Shown here piece by piece: positions 40,677 through 48,803 of a stretch of 64,000 bases of DNA. This stretch comes from a virus, in IMG/VR virus record IMGVR_UViG_3300018414_000007, positions 1 to 64,000 of that record; one strand, written 5' to 3'. The notes beneath the pieces were generated by a model. That model was not told the DNA's origin and made no database searches. It worked only from the letters and a program-made list of their open reading frames with translations. Both the position numbers and the translations under genes were made by a program. How positions within the stretch are numbered: position 1 is the first letter of the stretch; each line of letters begins with the position of its first letter.

Positions 40677-41489
40677 ATGAATAAACATAAAAATTTTAAA
40701 GTATTTGTAGTAGGATTTAATACTGGCTACGCTAGGTGGATACAAGGTGAACTTGCTAAAAATATGAAAGAGGCTGATGTTGTTCTGTTTACAGGGGGAG
40801 AAGATATTTCTCCCTCTTTATACGGAGAAACAGCTGGAAGACATACATTTCCCTATGATAGACCAAATGGTCAATTACCTTTAAGAGATGAATTTGAGGT
40901 AAGGAATTATAAAGAAGCGTTAGAGTTAGGTAAACCTATGTGGGGTACTTGTAGAGGTGCTCAATTGTTATGTGCTTTAGCTGGTGGTAAATTAGTACAG
41001 GATATGAGTCATCATAGTTCTCATAAATTGTATTTCTATGATAATGAGTATGAGTGTGTAAGTAATACTTTACATCACCAAATGCAATATCCTTACACTA
41101 TGAAAGATGGTGAAGACTATAAAATCTTAGCTCATGCTATAGGTCAGAGCCCTTACTTCTTAGATGGTAATGATAAACCTCTTATTATGCCTGAAACAGT
41201 GAAAAAACAAGGATATGCTAAACCTCTTATTAAAGAACCAGAGTTTGTATATTATCCTAAAATTAAATCTTTAGGTATACAAGGACATCCTGAAATGATG
41301 TCTACTAATAGTGATATGGTTTTAGTATGTCATGCATTTTTAAATCTTTTGATAGAGGATAAGTTAAATGATGCTCTCCTTTTAAATATTCCTGTTAAAT
41401 CTATTATAAGTAGAGCTTGGGATTTTAATTTTACAAAAGAAGAAAATGCATTATTAAATCAAATTAAAGAAGTCCCTATCGAGGTATAA
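40677..41489 (+). CDS. class I glutamine amidotransferase / gamma-glutamyl hydrolase-like
   Basis: 270 residues. DVVLFTGGEDISPSLYGE (strand plus oxyanion region), then PMWGTCRGAQLLCALAGG with the nucleophile Cys in GTCRG, and GIQGHPEMMS near the C-terminus with the catalytic His and Glu. The GGEDISPSLY pattern is that of peptidase C26-type enzymes, which hydrolyse gamma-glutamyl bonds, so it may release gamma-glutamyl conjugates rather than feed ammonia. It directly follows ATP-grasp. Confidence 0.85.
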   Translation: MNKHKNFKVFVVGFNTGYARWIQGELAKNMKEADVVLFTGGEDISPSLYGETAGRHTFPYDRPNGQLPLRDEFEVRNYKEALELGKPMWGTCRGAQLLCALAGGKLVQDMSHHSSHKLYFYDNEYECVSNTLHHQMQYPYTMKDGEDYKILAHAIGQSPYFLDGNDKPLIMPETVKKQGYAKPLIKEPEFVYYPKIKSLGIQGHPEMMSTNSDMVLVCHAFLNLLIEDKLNDALLLNIPVKSIISRAWDFNFTKEENALLNQIKEVPIEV

Positions 41490-41490
41490 A

Positions 41491-42120
41491 ATGAAAGAAG
41501 TAACAATAGATAATATATTAGAGATTTTAAAAGAAGATATAGCAGGTTTAACTGAAGATAATAGAGAATCTACTATAGAAAAAATACAGTCTTATTTAAT
41601 TAAATTTAGTTTCTTAACAAAAATTCCAAATATATTATTTGTTTATGGAAGCTTAAGAAAAGGAGAATTTAATTTTAAAAAGATTCAAGAAACTTTTGGG
41701 GAAAATAGTATAATACATCTTTATCCTACAAGAGCAGATTATATGACTCTTTATGATTTAGGTGATTATCCTGTAATGATGAAGGCTAAAGGAACTTATC
41801 ATACATTTGGTGAATTAGTTTACTGTACTGATGAAGTAGTTGAAGTTATTAAACAAATGGAGTTAGAAGCAGGTTATCTATATGATACTTGTAATATATG
41901 GATTGAAAATAATAATAATCCATCTACAAAATATAGATTAATAAGTGTTCCTACTTATGTAGCAGGACCTCGCCTTAAAGATAAAATTTTCTTAAATCCA
42001 AGTACATATCCAAGAATTACTTGTGGAGACTGGAAAAAGTATTTAAAATCTGTAGAAATAGAAGATACAAGAACTGATTTAGAAAAATTGCAAGAATCTT
42101 ATTTTGGTTATTGCTACTAA
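41491..42120 (+). CDS. gamma-glutamylcyclotransferase-like protein
   Basis: 209 residues. Core: LFVYGSLRKGEFNFKK (the YGSLRKG glycine-loop), LYDLGDYPVMMKAKG, and FGELVYCTDEVVEVI with the catalytic Glu in a GELV motif, then MELEAGYLYDT. This AIG2/GGCT fold removes gamma-glutamyl residues as 5-oxoproline. The N-terminal about 45 residues form a helical extension. It overlaps by one base spacing with the amidotransferase gene upstream (2 bases). Confidence 0.8.
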   Translation: MKEVTIDNILEILKEDIAGLTEDNRESTIEKIQSYLIKFSFLTKIPNILFVYGSLRKGEFNFKKIQETFGENSIIHLYPTRADYMTLYDLGDYPVMMKAKGTYHTFGELVYCTDEVVEVIKQMELEAGYLYDTCNIWIENNNNPSTKYRLISVPTYVAGPRLKDKIFLNPSTYPRITCGDWKKYLKSVEIEDTRTDLEKLQESYFGYCY

Positions 42121-42135
42121 ATTAAATATATATAA

Positions 42136-42975
42136 ATGAAAATAAAAATTGATAATTGGAAAATAGGTTCTGATCCAGAAGTTTTCCTTCATAATAAAAG
42201 TACAAAAGAAGTAGTATCTGCAATTCCCTTTATTCCGGGAGATAAACATGATCCATACCAAATACCTACATTACCAGAGGGTCATATGATTCAAACTGAT
42301 AATATAATGGTAGAGTATTGTTTACCTCCTACAAGTGATTATAGGGCTTTAATTAAGTCTTTTAGAGACTGTATAGCATATACTAATAATACTATACCAA
42401 GTGAATTAGAAGTGGTTGTTAAAGCTTCTGCAAATGTAAGTGAACAATACTTACAAGATGAACAAGCTAAAAGATTTGGATGTGATCCAGATTTTAATGC
42501 TTGGACAGATGATTTAAACAATCCTCCTAATAGTGATACTAATCTTAGAACTTGTGGTGGTCATATCCATATTGGCTATGATAATCCAGACTATGAACTT
42601 TCAAAGAAATTAATTAAAGCGTTAGATATATTTTTAGGTGTTCCATCTATTCTTTTAGATCCTGATAAAGATAGAAAGAAAATGTATGGTAAAGCTGGTG
42701 CACATAGGTTAAAAACTTATGGTGTAGAATATAGAGGTTTATCTAATTTCTGGTTGGCAGAAGAAGAATTAACTCAGTTAGTATTTAATGGAGTTAGAAT
42801 GGCCATTGCTATGATTAATAGTTCTGAATCTTACTTAGATAAGATGAGTGATACATTACAGTTAAAGATTCAAACTTGTATTAATACAGGAGACGAAGAG
42901 TTAGCTCAACAACTTGTACATCAACTTAGTTTATCTAGTTTATTGGCTGGTTCTACTAAAGTATATATTGACTAA
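42136..42975 (+). CDS. COOH-NH2 ligase, phiEco32 type 2 (amidoligase)
   Basis: 279 residues. WKIGSDPEVFLHNKST at the N-terminus (GSDPE), then MIQTDNIMVEYCLPP, CDPDFNAWTDDLNNPP, TCGGHIHIGYDNPDYEL (GGHIHIG) and, late, AGAHRLKTYGVEYRGLSNFW. These are the conserved parts of the glutamine-synthetase-fold ligases of phiEco32-like phages, which join a carboxylate and an amine with ATP. The predicted acidic and His residues bind metal and phosphate. Substrate unknown. Confidence 0.85.
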   Translation: MKIKIDNWKIGSDPEVFLHNKSTKEVVSAIPFIPGDKHDPYQIPTLPEGHMIQTDNIMVEYCLPPTSDYRALIKSFRDCIAYTNNTIPSELEVVVKASANVSEQYLQDEQAKRFGCDPDFNAWTDDLNNPPNSDTNLRTCGGHIHIGYDNPDYELSKKLIKALDIFLGVPSILLDPDKDRKKMYGKAGAHRLKTYGVEYRGLSNFWLAEEELTQLVFNGVRMAIAMINSSESYLDKMSDTLQLKIQTCINTGDEELAQQLVHQLSLSSLLAGSTKVYID

Positions 42976-42987
42976 TTAAAGAAACTT

Positions 42988-43056
42988 AAGAGTAGTGATA
43001 GCCTTGAGTTCGCTTTAGTTACTAATTTATTGGTAGCCTCCGGCTATCCTACTTTT
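42988..43056 (+). ncRNA. three-way-junction RNA before the amidotransferase
   Basis: AAGAGTAGTGATAGCC (42988-43003) pairs with GGCTATCCTACTTTT (43042-43056), one bulge. Inside: GAG-TTCG-CTT and TTACTAA-TTTA-TTGGTAG (7 pairs with G-U). Ends 19 bases before the remnant start of the class II amidotransferase. Its place next to a coding start suggests a role in translation control of the interrupted gene. Confidence 0.55.
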
Positions 43057-43074
43057 AAATTAAATAAAACAAAT

Positions 43075-43095
43075 ATGTGTGGATTAATATTTTGA
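43075..43095 (+). pseudogene. severed start of class II amidotransferase
   Basis: ATG TGT GGA TTA ATA TTT TGA encodes MCGLIF and a stop. MCGLI is the exact N-terminus expected for a class II glutamine amidotransferase, whose second residue is the catalytic Cys; the same CGLI with GYSGQ follows at about 43733 after the HNH gene. A usual A/T-rich leader precedes it. The remainder of the gene was displaced. Confidence 0.75.
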
Positions 43096-43121
43096 TGTGT
43101 GGATTATATTCACTATCTTTG
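43091..43121 (+). promoter_or_regulatory. Bacteroidetes-type promoter of the HNH gene
   Basis: TTTG (43091-43094), exactly 19 bases, TATCTTTG (43114-43121); the start codon of the HNH gene follows 5 bases later (43127). Nearly leaderless. The box is part of the inserted unit. Confidence 0.7.
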
Positions 43122-43126
43122 TATTA

Positions 43127-43657
43127 ATGAAAATATGTAAAAAATGTAATGTTGAAAAATCTCTAGGAGAGTTTCACAAAGATAAAAGAACTAAGGATGG
43201 ATTATATAAATGGTGTAAATCTTGTAAAAAAGAGTATGATTTAATATACAGAAAAACAGATAAAATTCAAAATTTATATAAGTCTAAAGAGTATAGAAAT
43301 AGAAAAAAGGAATATAAAAAATGGAGAGATATGACTGATCCAAGAGAACAACTTTTAATATCTGCTAAAGCTAGGGCTAAAAAGTATAATATACCTTTTA
43401 ATTTAACTATAGATGATATAGAATTAAGAGCTTATTGCCCTTTATTGGAAATTAAATTAGAAAGAAAACAATATGGAAAGGTGGGTTCATTTAATCCAAA
43501 TTCCCCTTCTTTAGATAGAATAATTCCTAGTTTAGGTTATGTAAAAGGAAATATAGAGGTAATTTCAATGAAAGCAAATATAATGAAAAATAACGCAAGT
43601 ATAGAAGAATTAAAAACATTTGCGAATAATATATTAAGGTGGTATGATTATGATTAA
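43127..43657 (+). CDS. HNH homing endonuclease (inserted)
   Basis: 176 residues from ATG 43127 (MKICKKCNVEKSLGEFHKDK); the frame to 43097 is an extension over its promoter and not preferred. An N-terminal zinc-binding pair (CKKC ... CKSC) with L-x-x-F-x-K-D-x-x-x-x-DGL is followed by a C-terminal block containing CPLLEIKL and SPSLDRIIPSLGYVKGNIEV, SMKANIMKNNAS, the HNH/zinc motif of phage endonucleases. It promotes its own spread by cutting DNA. It splits the amidotransferase. Confidence 0.8.
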   Translation: MKICKKCNVEKSLGEFHKDKRTKDGLYKWCKSCKKEYDLIYRKTDKIQNLYKSKEYRNRKKEYKKWRDMTDPREQLLISAKARAKKYNIPFNLTIDDIELRAYCPLLEIKLERKQYGKVGSFNPNSPSLDRIIPSLGYVKGNIEVISMKANIMKNNASIEELKTFANNILRWYDYD

Positions 43658-45248
43658 AATAATATTAATATTAGCATTTATAAATTATTTGCTATACTTC
43701 CTTAATGGAAGAAAAAAGACTAATTTAGCTCTTTGTGGCTTAATTGGTTACTCTGGACAAGAGAACTATAATATAGACAAAATAAGGTTTCTAATGCTAT
43801 GGAATAGTGTAGAAAGAGGTAAAGATGCTACAGGCATATATACCCCCTCAACAGGACTTATAAAAGATAATGAACCTGCTGGTAAGTTTCTATTTCAAAG
43901 TCATTTTAAAAAATTAGTTGATGATAATCAATTAATAGCTCATGTAAGAGCTAAAACAATTGGAGCAAATTTAGTTAAAAACGCTCATCCATTTGATGAA
44001 GAGAATATTGTATTAGCTCATAATGGTACTTTAGTTGACTATGTAGCGTTAGCATCCAAATATGATATGAAAGCTCTTAATTGGGATGTAGATTCTCAAG
44101 TATTATCTTTTGGTATTAATAGAGCATTTAATGCTGAAACTACTTTAGATAACTTAAATATTGAAACTTTAAGTGAATATAAAGGTGCTGCTGCTTTACT
44201 ATTTTATAGTAAAAACTTAGATATGATATTTGTATTTAAGGATAAAGAGAGACCTTTATTTTATGGGTATGATCTTGATGGAGGAATGTATATGTCTTCT
44301 ATTGAAGAGTCATTAAAAGCTGCAGGATTATTTGAAATTAAAGCGTTTACTGATAATACTTTGTATGCTATTGATCATGGTGAAATTGTAAAGACTTGGG
44401 TTTATAAAACCTATGCTGAACTTAATAAAACAGCTTATGTTGGTAAAGTTCGAGGGAGGGAACCAGGTCAGAGATTCCCAAAGTTAAAAAAAGGGGAAAG
44501 AGGAATAGACATCACAAATGGAACCACTAAAGCATATTGGTTCTTAGATATGTGGCTATATTCTAATACCCAAACATGGAATCATCAAAGAGGAATCTAT
44601 GGTAAGTTTGCTGAAATGAAAACTGGAAGGTTTTATTTAGTAACTGGATTCTATGCTGAAGATATAATGTTTGTTCAGGTAAAAGATGAGAATGGAAATG
44701 ATGGAATGGCAGCCTTAAGTTCATTTGATATAGATAGGTGTATTCCTCAACCTGAACAGTTATTTAGAATAACGGCTCCCCTTGTTGCTAAAAAGACAAA
44801 ACAAAAACTTTGGGAAAAAGGACAAATAGTTGAATTGATGAGTTATGATATAACAGAAGGATCAGTTTCTTTCTGGTCTGATTCAGAAAATGCAGAATAC
44901 GAAATTCCTATGAAGTGTTGTAAACCATTAACACCTCAAGAAGTTATAGATTTCTGCTTAGAAACAGAAGATCCTAAAGATAAAGGAACTAAAGAACCAT
45001 TACTTATTCAACCCGCTCCTGAACCATCACCTTTTATAGAAAATACACCTGAGCCTGAACCTTTAGGAGATTTCATATCAACTCCAGTATTCTTGGGAGC
45101 TTTGGAATTAATTGAAAGTGGATTAGGTAAATTAGAAGAAAAGTATGATGAAAATGGAGATTTAACCCCAGAAATTAATGCTATACGTATGGACATCACA
45201 AATTGCAAAGATAAGACATATCTTGACAACTTACTGGTACATAATTAA
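43644..45248 (+). CDS. class II glutamine amidotransferase, start replaced
   Basis: 534 residues as read, starting MIMIKIILILAFINYLLYFL, a membrane-like lead, then RKKTNLALCGLIGYSGQ, with the nucleophile Cys now at about residue 34. Fold motifs: LIAHVRAKTIGANLV, AHPFDEENIVLAHNGTLVDY. Later a beta-rich domain and a P/E-rich tail (QPAPEPSPFIENTPEPEP). Class II enzymes need a free N-terminal Cys; here a leader would have to be cleaved for activity. Overlaps the HNH gene by 14 bases. Confidence 0.75.
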   Translation: MIMIKIILILAFINYLLYFLNGRKKTNLALCGLIGYSGQENYNIDKIRFLMLWNSVERGKDATGIYTPSTGLIKDNEPAGKFLFQSHFKKLVDDNQLIAHVRAKTIGANLVKNAHPFDEENIVLAHNGTLVDYVALASKYDMKALNWDVDSQVLSFGINRAFNAETTLDNLNIETLSEYKGAAALLFYSKNLDMIFVFKDKERPLFYGYDLDGGMYMSSIEESLKAAGLFEIKAFTDNTLYAIDHGEIVKTWVYKTYAELNKTAYVGKVRGREPGQRFPKLKKGERGIDITNGTTKAYWFLDMWLYSNTQTWNHQRGIYGKFAEMKTGRFYLVTGFYAEDIMFVQVKDENGNDGMAALSSFDIDRCIPQPEQLFRITAPLVAKKTKQKLWEKGQIVELMSYDITEGSVSFWSDSENAEYEIPMKCCKPLTPQEVIDFCLETEDPKDKGTKEPLLIQPAPEPSPFIENTPEPEPLGDFISTPVFLGALELIESGLGKLEEKYDENGDLTPEINAIRMDITNCKDKTYLDNLLVHN

Positions 45249-45258
45249 AGAATATATA

Positions 45259-46911
45259 ATGTTAGAAGAGATAAAAACAAAAGAAGAATTAAAAAACAAA
45301 AAAGATTTTCTTTTAAAGAACCCATTTCATCCTAATAAGTTTATATACGCCGAAGAAGGAGAATCTCCTAAAGAGATTGTAATAATTAATGGAAGAGGAT
45401 ATGATGTAGATAAAAGTAATTTATCAGAAGATTTTTACCATCCTGGGTATTTCTTTTTGGCTGGAACAGGAGCAATGCTTGCGTTTGTTACTGCTACTAA
45501 AGCTAGAAGAGTGTTTGATCCAGAAAACCCTGAAACCTGGTGTCAAATAGTTTCTGAGTACAAACCTTCTAAAGAAAGGTATAAGAACGTTGAAACATCT
45601 GATTATGAAACTTATAATGCTTCTCTTAAAAAGATTATTTCACAAGCTTATGGTGAATTAAAACCAGTATCTAATACAGAAGAGGAGTTATTAAACTTAA
45701 GTTTTGTAAAAGGAACTGTTAATCCTGATTTTTGGTTTCCTTTACAAGAAAAACAACATTTAGACAAGATGTTACCTTATAAAAAGTTTGAAAATATATA
45801 TCACAAGGTTGATATAAATGATCTTGAGCATCAAATGAGATCTCAAGGATACCCAGAAGAAGAAATAAAGAAAAGAATAACAGAAGCTTTACAAAAGAAT
45901 ATTTTGTATGGTGTTGACTCTTTAACTTACACAGCTTTTGAAGGAATAAGATTTACATTTGGTGTTGAAATTGAGACTTGTATTGGAAGACTTGATGATG
46001 ATCAAATTAAATTTTTAAATGTTAAAGCAGTTCATGATGGTTCTCTAAGAGATAAAAATGGTAATACTCCTGGTGGAGAATATGTTACTGGTGTATTAAC
46101 TGGAGATGCTGGATTGACTCAATTAAGTGACTTATGTAGAGCTTTGTCTTCTAAATGTAGAGTAAATGCTCAGTGTGGAGTTCACGTTCATGCAGGAAGT
46201 TTAAATTGGAATAGAGAAGATATTGTTTATTCTTATATTTTAGCAGAAATGTTAGAAGATGAGTTATTTATGATGCTTCCTAAATCAAGAAGAAGTAATA
46301 CTTACTGTAGAAGATTAACTGAACTTACTTTAGATAAAGTTCCTTTGTTAAAAACAGCAGTTAGATCTGAATATAATATTCTTATAGATACAATCTATAA
46401 TGATATTTTGAAAGAAGTAACTCAAGTTAAAAATAAAGGTAAAATATATTCTGGAGTAGAAGAAGGAGTAGAAGAACCAATAATTGCTAGTGGGATTTAT
46501 AACAGAGAAAAGCAACATCCAAATGGAGCTAAATGTGGTTATGATAAATCTGCACAAAGATATTGTTGGTTAAACTATGTTACTCTTATGTATAATACTA
46601 AAGGGGGTAAAAATAGTAACACTTTAGAGATTAGAAGTCATAGTGCTACAATGAATTTCAAAAAGATAAAGAATTGGATTAAGATTTTCTTTGCTTTTTG
46701 TAAGTATGTAGAAACTAGTAAATCTAAGATTAGAAAAGGAAATGTAACTCTTGCTCATGTAATTAAAAAGGCATATCCTAAAACTGGAGATAAACTTCTT
46801 AAGTATATTGAAGAAAGAAAACAAGTGTTTAATTCTCATGATGAGTCTGTAGATTATGTAGAAATCTCAGAAGAAAGAAAGACTATAAAGGAGATAGTAG
46901 CAGCAGAATAA
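45259..46911 (+). CDS. amidoligase (PF12224-like)
   Basis: 550 residues from ATG 45259 (MLEEIKTKEELKNKKDFLLK). The C-terminal half is an amidoligase: FTFGVEIETCIGRLDDD, VKAVHDGSLRDKNGNTPGGE with YVTGVLTG, AQCGVHVHAGSLNWNREDIV, and a late HSATMNFKKIKNWI. The Glu-Glu (GVEIET), the HDGS-GGEYV and the CGVHVHAG are the metal and ATP sites of this glutamine-synthetase-like fold. The N-terminal half is unlike known families. Stop and next start overlap (TAATG). Confidence 0.8.
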   Translation: MLEEIKTKEELKNKKDFLLKNPFHPNKFIYAEEGESPKEIVIINGRGYDVDKSNLSEDFYHPGYFFLAGTGAMLAFVTATKARRVFDPENPETWCQIVSEYKPSKERYKNVETSDYETYNASLKKIISQAYGELKPVSNTEEELLNLSFVKGTVNPDFWFPLQEKQHLDKMLPYKKFENIYHKVDINDLEHQMRSQGYPEEEIKKRITEALQKNILYGVDSLTYTAFEGIRFTFGVEIETCIGRLDDDQIKFLNVKAVHDGSLRDKNGNTPGGEYVTGVLTGDAGLTQLSDLCRALSSKCRVNAQCGVHVHAGSLNWNREDIVYSYILAEMLEDELFMMLPKSRRSNTYCRRLTELTLDKVPLLKTAVRSEYNILIDTIYNDILKEVTQVKNKGKIYSGVEEGVEEPIIASGIYNREKQHPNGAKCGYDKSAQRYCWLNYVTLMYNTKGGKNSNTLEIRSHSATMNFKKIKNWIKIFFAFCKYVETSKSKIRKGNVTLAHVIKKAYPKTGDKLLKYIEERKQVFNSHDESVDYVEISEERKTIKEIVAAE

Positions 46912-48503
46912 TGTGTTTATTAATCGCAGTAAAGTCAGGAGTAGATAAGTCTAGTGACATCCTCTTTGACGCTATAAGAACAGGAGCTACTACTAATACA
47001 GATGGAATTGGGTATGCATTTAAAAAAAGCAAACAAAATAAAATTTGGATTAGTAAAGGTTTTCAAGATGTAGATAAATTCATTACAACTCTACAAAAGA
47101 AGCACTTAAAACCAGAAGATGAACTTATTGTTCATTTAAGAATTGGTAATAAGGGTGCTAAAACTGTTGAAATGAATCATCCATTTGTTATATCTGATGA
47201 TGCTGATACAATTTTATCTAATGATGAATATGTACAGCTTCCAGTACTTGCACATAATGGTACTTTTCATAGTTACTCCATAACTAATAGTCAACTATCA
47301 GATACATTCTATTTTACTAAAGACTTTATGTCTATTCCAGAAATACAAAGTCTTCTGAAAAGAGATACAGATACTTTTAAAAGAATCTTTACTTCTACAC
47401 TGGGAATTAATAGACTAGCTCTATTATTCCCAGATAATACTCCACTAATAACACTTGGTAACTTTATTGAATCAGAAGGATATTTATTTTCTAATGAATC
47501 ATATAAGAAAAAGGTGTATAATGTTGGAGGATATGAAAGTTGGGATGATGAAAGGTATGCTACTAGTCGTGGTGGTGGACAAAATATATCTGATGGATGT
47601 TGGCAAAATGGAGTGTACCACAGTGGAAGTAAATACCCAGTAACACATTCTAGTATTCCAATTAATACTCCACATAAAGATACTAAATGGTTAGATAGAG
47701 ATGATGAAGATGAAGATGTTGTTATTGCTAATAAGAAGTTTTGTAAAGTAGGAGAAAGAAAAAGAGATGTTAGGGGCTTTTTACAAGCTGATCCTAAGTT
47801 TGATATTATTCCTCCAACAACTCCATTTTGGTGTATATTTAACAAAGCTACTAAACAATGGTATGATTCAACTGAAGGAAATATAGCTTATGTACCTCGT
47901 GCATATCCTGTTAATCAGTTTGATAGAACATTCTTTACTCCAACAGTATTTAACTATACTCATTTCACCTATTATAGTCCAATAGGAGATTCAATAAAAG
48001 GGATAAATCCTACAAAAAGATATCGTATTTATAACTTTGATTCTAGAGATCCTAGAGGAGCTACTTCAAAAGGTGTACATTTAGTTAATGAAATAAATTC
48101 TTATAAAAATGGTGAACCTCTTTATGGTACAACTGTTAGATCTTTGTGGTTAACTACTGAATCTTTAGTAGAACTATTTATACCTCAGTTAGAATCACCA
48201 AAACTAACATTAGCTTATAGAACTCTCTATAGACTTATGCATAGATTTAGCACCCCTTCTAAGAATTTAATGAATGCTACTGAGAAAGCTATCAGAGGAG
48301 CTGAAAAGAATGGAAAAGAATCTAATATTAACTTTAAGAATCAACAAGGATTAGAGTTATTAGGATTGAAGTTATTCTATAATTATTTATTAATAGACCT
48401 TCTTCCTTTTGATCAAGCTAGATTGAAATTTCTTGAAGTTCAAGATTTAACTCCAGACAATACAGTTTCTTATAAAGAAGCTTTAGAAGCATTAAATAAT
48501 TAA
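46911..48503 (+). CDS. class II glutamine amidotransferase
   Basis: 530 residues. It begins MCLLIAVKSGVDKSSDILFD, with the catalytic Cys at position 2, and has GATTNTDGIGYAFKKS, LIVHLRIGNKGAKTVEMNHP, and VLAHNGTFHSYSI (the NGT of the glutamine-binding loop). It hydrolyses glutamine to give ammonia for a partner ligase. The C-terminal two thirds include a charged, DE-rich loop (DRDDEDEDVVIANKK) and helices of unknown role. It is coupled to the amidoligase by a TAATG overlap. Confidence 0.85.
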   Translation: MCLLIAVKSGVDKSSDILFDAIRTGATTNTDGIGYAFKKSKQNKIWISKGFQDVDKFITTLQKKHLKPEDELIVHLRIGNKGAKTVEMNHPFVISDDADTILSNDEYVQLPVLAHNGTFHSYSITNSQLSDTFYFTKDFMSIPEIQSLLKRDTDTFKRIFTSTLGINRLALLFPDNTPLITLGNFIESEGYLFSNESYKKKVYNVGGYESWDDERYATSRGGGQNISDGCWQNGVYHSGSKYPVTHSSIPINTPHKDTKWLDRDDEDEDVVIANKKFCKVGERKRDVRGFLQADPKFDIIPPTTPFWCIFNKATKQWYDSTEGNIAYVPRAYPVNQFDRTFFTPTVFNYTHFTYYSPIGDSIKGINPTKRYRIYNFDSRDPRGATSKGVHLVNEINSYKNGEPLYGTTVRSLWLTTESLVELFIPQLESPKLTLAYRTLYRLMHRFSTPSKNLMNATEKAIRGAEKNGKESNINFKNQQGLELLGLKLFYNYLLIDLLPFDQARLKFLEVQDLTPDNTVSYKEALEALNN

Positions 48504-48509
48504 AATAAA

Positions 48510-48541
48510 CTTGTAAATTAAAATAAAAAACATTAAATTTG
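48510..48541 (+). promoter_or_regulatory. near-consensus promoter before RNR
   Basis: CTTG (48510-48513), exactly 20 bases, TAAATTTG (48534-48541); ATG of the membrane gene at 48543 is 2 bases past the box. The -33 element has one mismatch. The start of transcription would fall at or inside the first codon. Confidence 0.5.
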
Positions 48542-48542
48542 T

Positions 48543-48803
48543 ATGGAAAATTTAGCATCAATCCTTATTGGTATAGCATTAATTGCAGCAGGAATACTGT
48601 CTTATTGGTTATTTAAACCAAAAGATAAGAAGTCTATAGATAGTAATACACCTATTGAAGTAGATGAAAAGAAAGCTGAAGTAACTGAAGCAATTGTGAC
48701 AAAACCAAAGAGAGTGTATAAGAAAAAAGTAGCAAAAGAAGAGGAGATTAGTGGAGAAGGAGAAAGTTTACCAAGTACAACAGAAGGAGGACAGCAATCT
48801 TAG
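48543..48803 (+). CDS. small membrane-anchored protein before RNR
   Basis: 86 residues. MENLASILIGIALIAAGILS forms one membrane helix (SYWLF at its end); the rest is charged (PKDKKSIDSNTPIEVDEKKA, VYKKKVAKEEEISGEGESLP). It overlaps the RNR start by 53 bases. Unknown role; could anchor nucleotide metabolism at the membrane, which is speculative. Confidence 0.55.
   Translation: MENLASILIGIALIAAGILSYWLFKPKDKKSIDSNTPIEVDEKKAEVTEAIVTKPKRVYKKKVAKEEEISGEGESLPSTTEGGQQS

Noticed and set aside
43090-43735. A group I intron in the amidotransferase
   Set aside because: Outside the HNH gene only about 110 bases remain, too few for a typical core, and no P7/J8-7 signature was found. Splicing remains testable, but I call it an inserted homing gene.
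47309-47845. 178-residue minus-strand frame in the second amidotransferase
   Set aside because: It is antisense to a well-supported enzyme; the product is S/L-rich without domain features.
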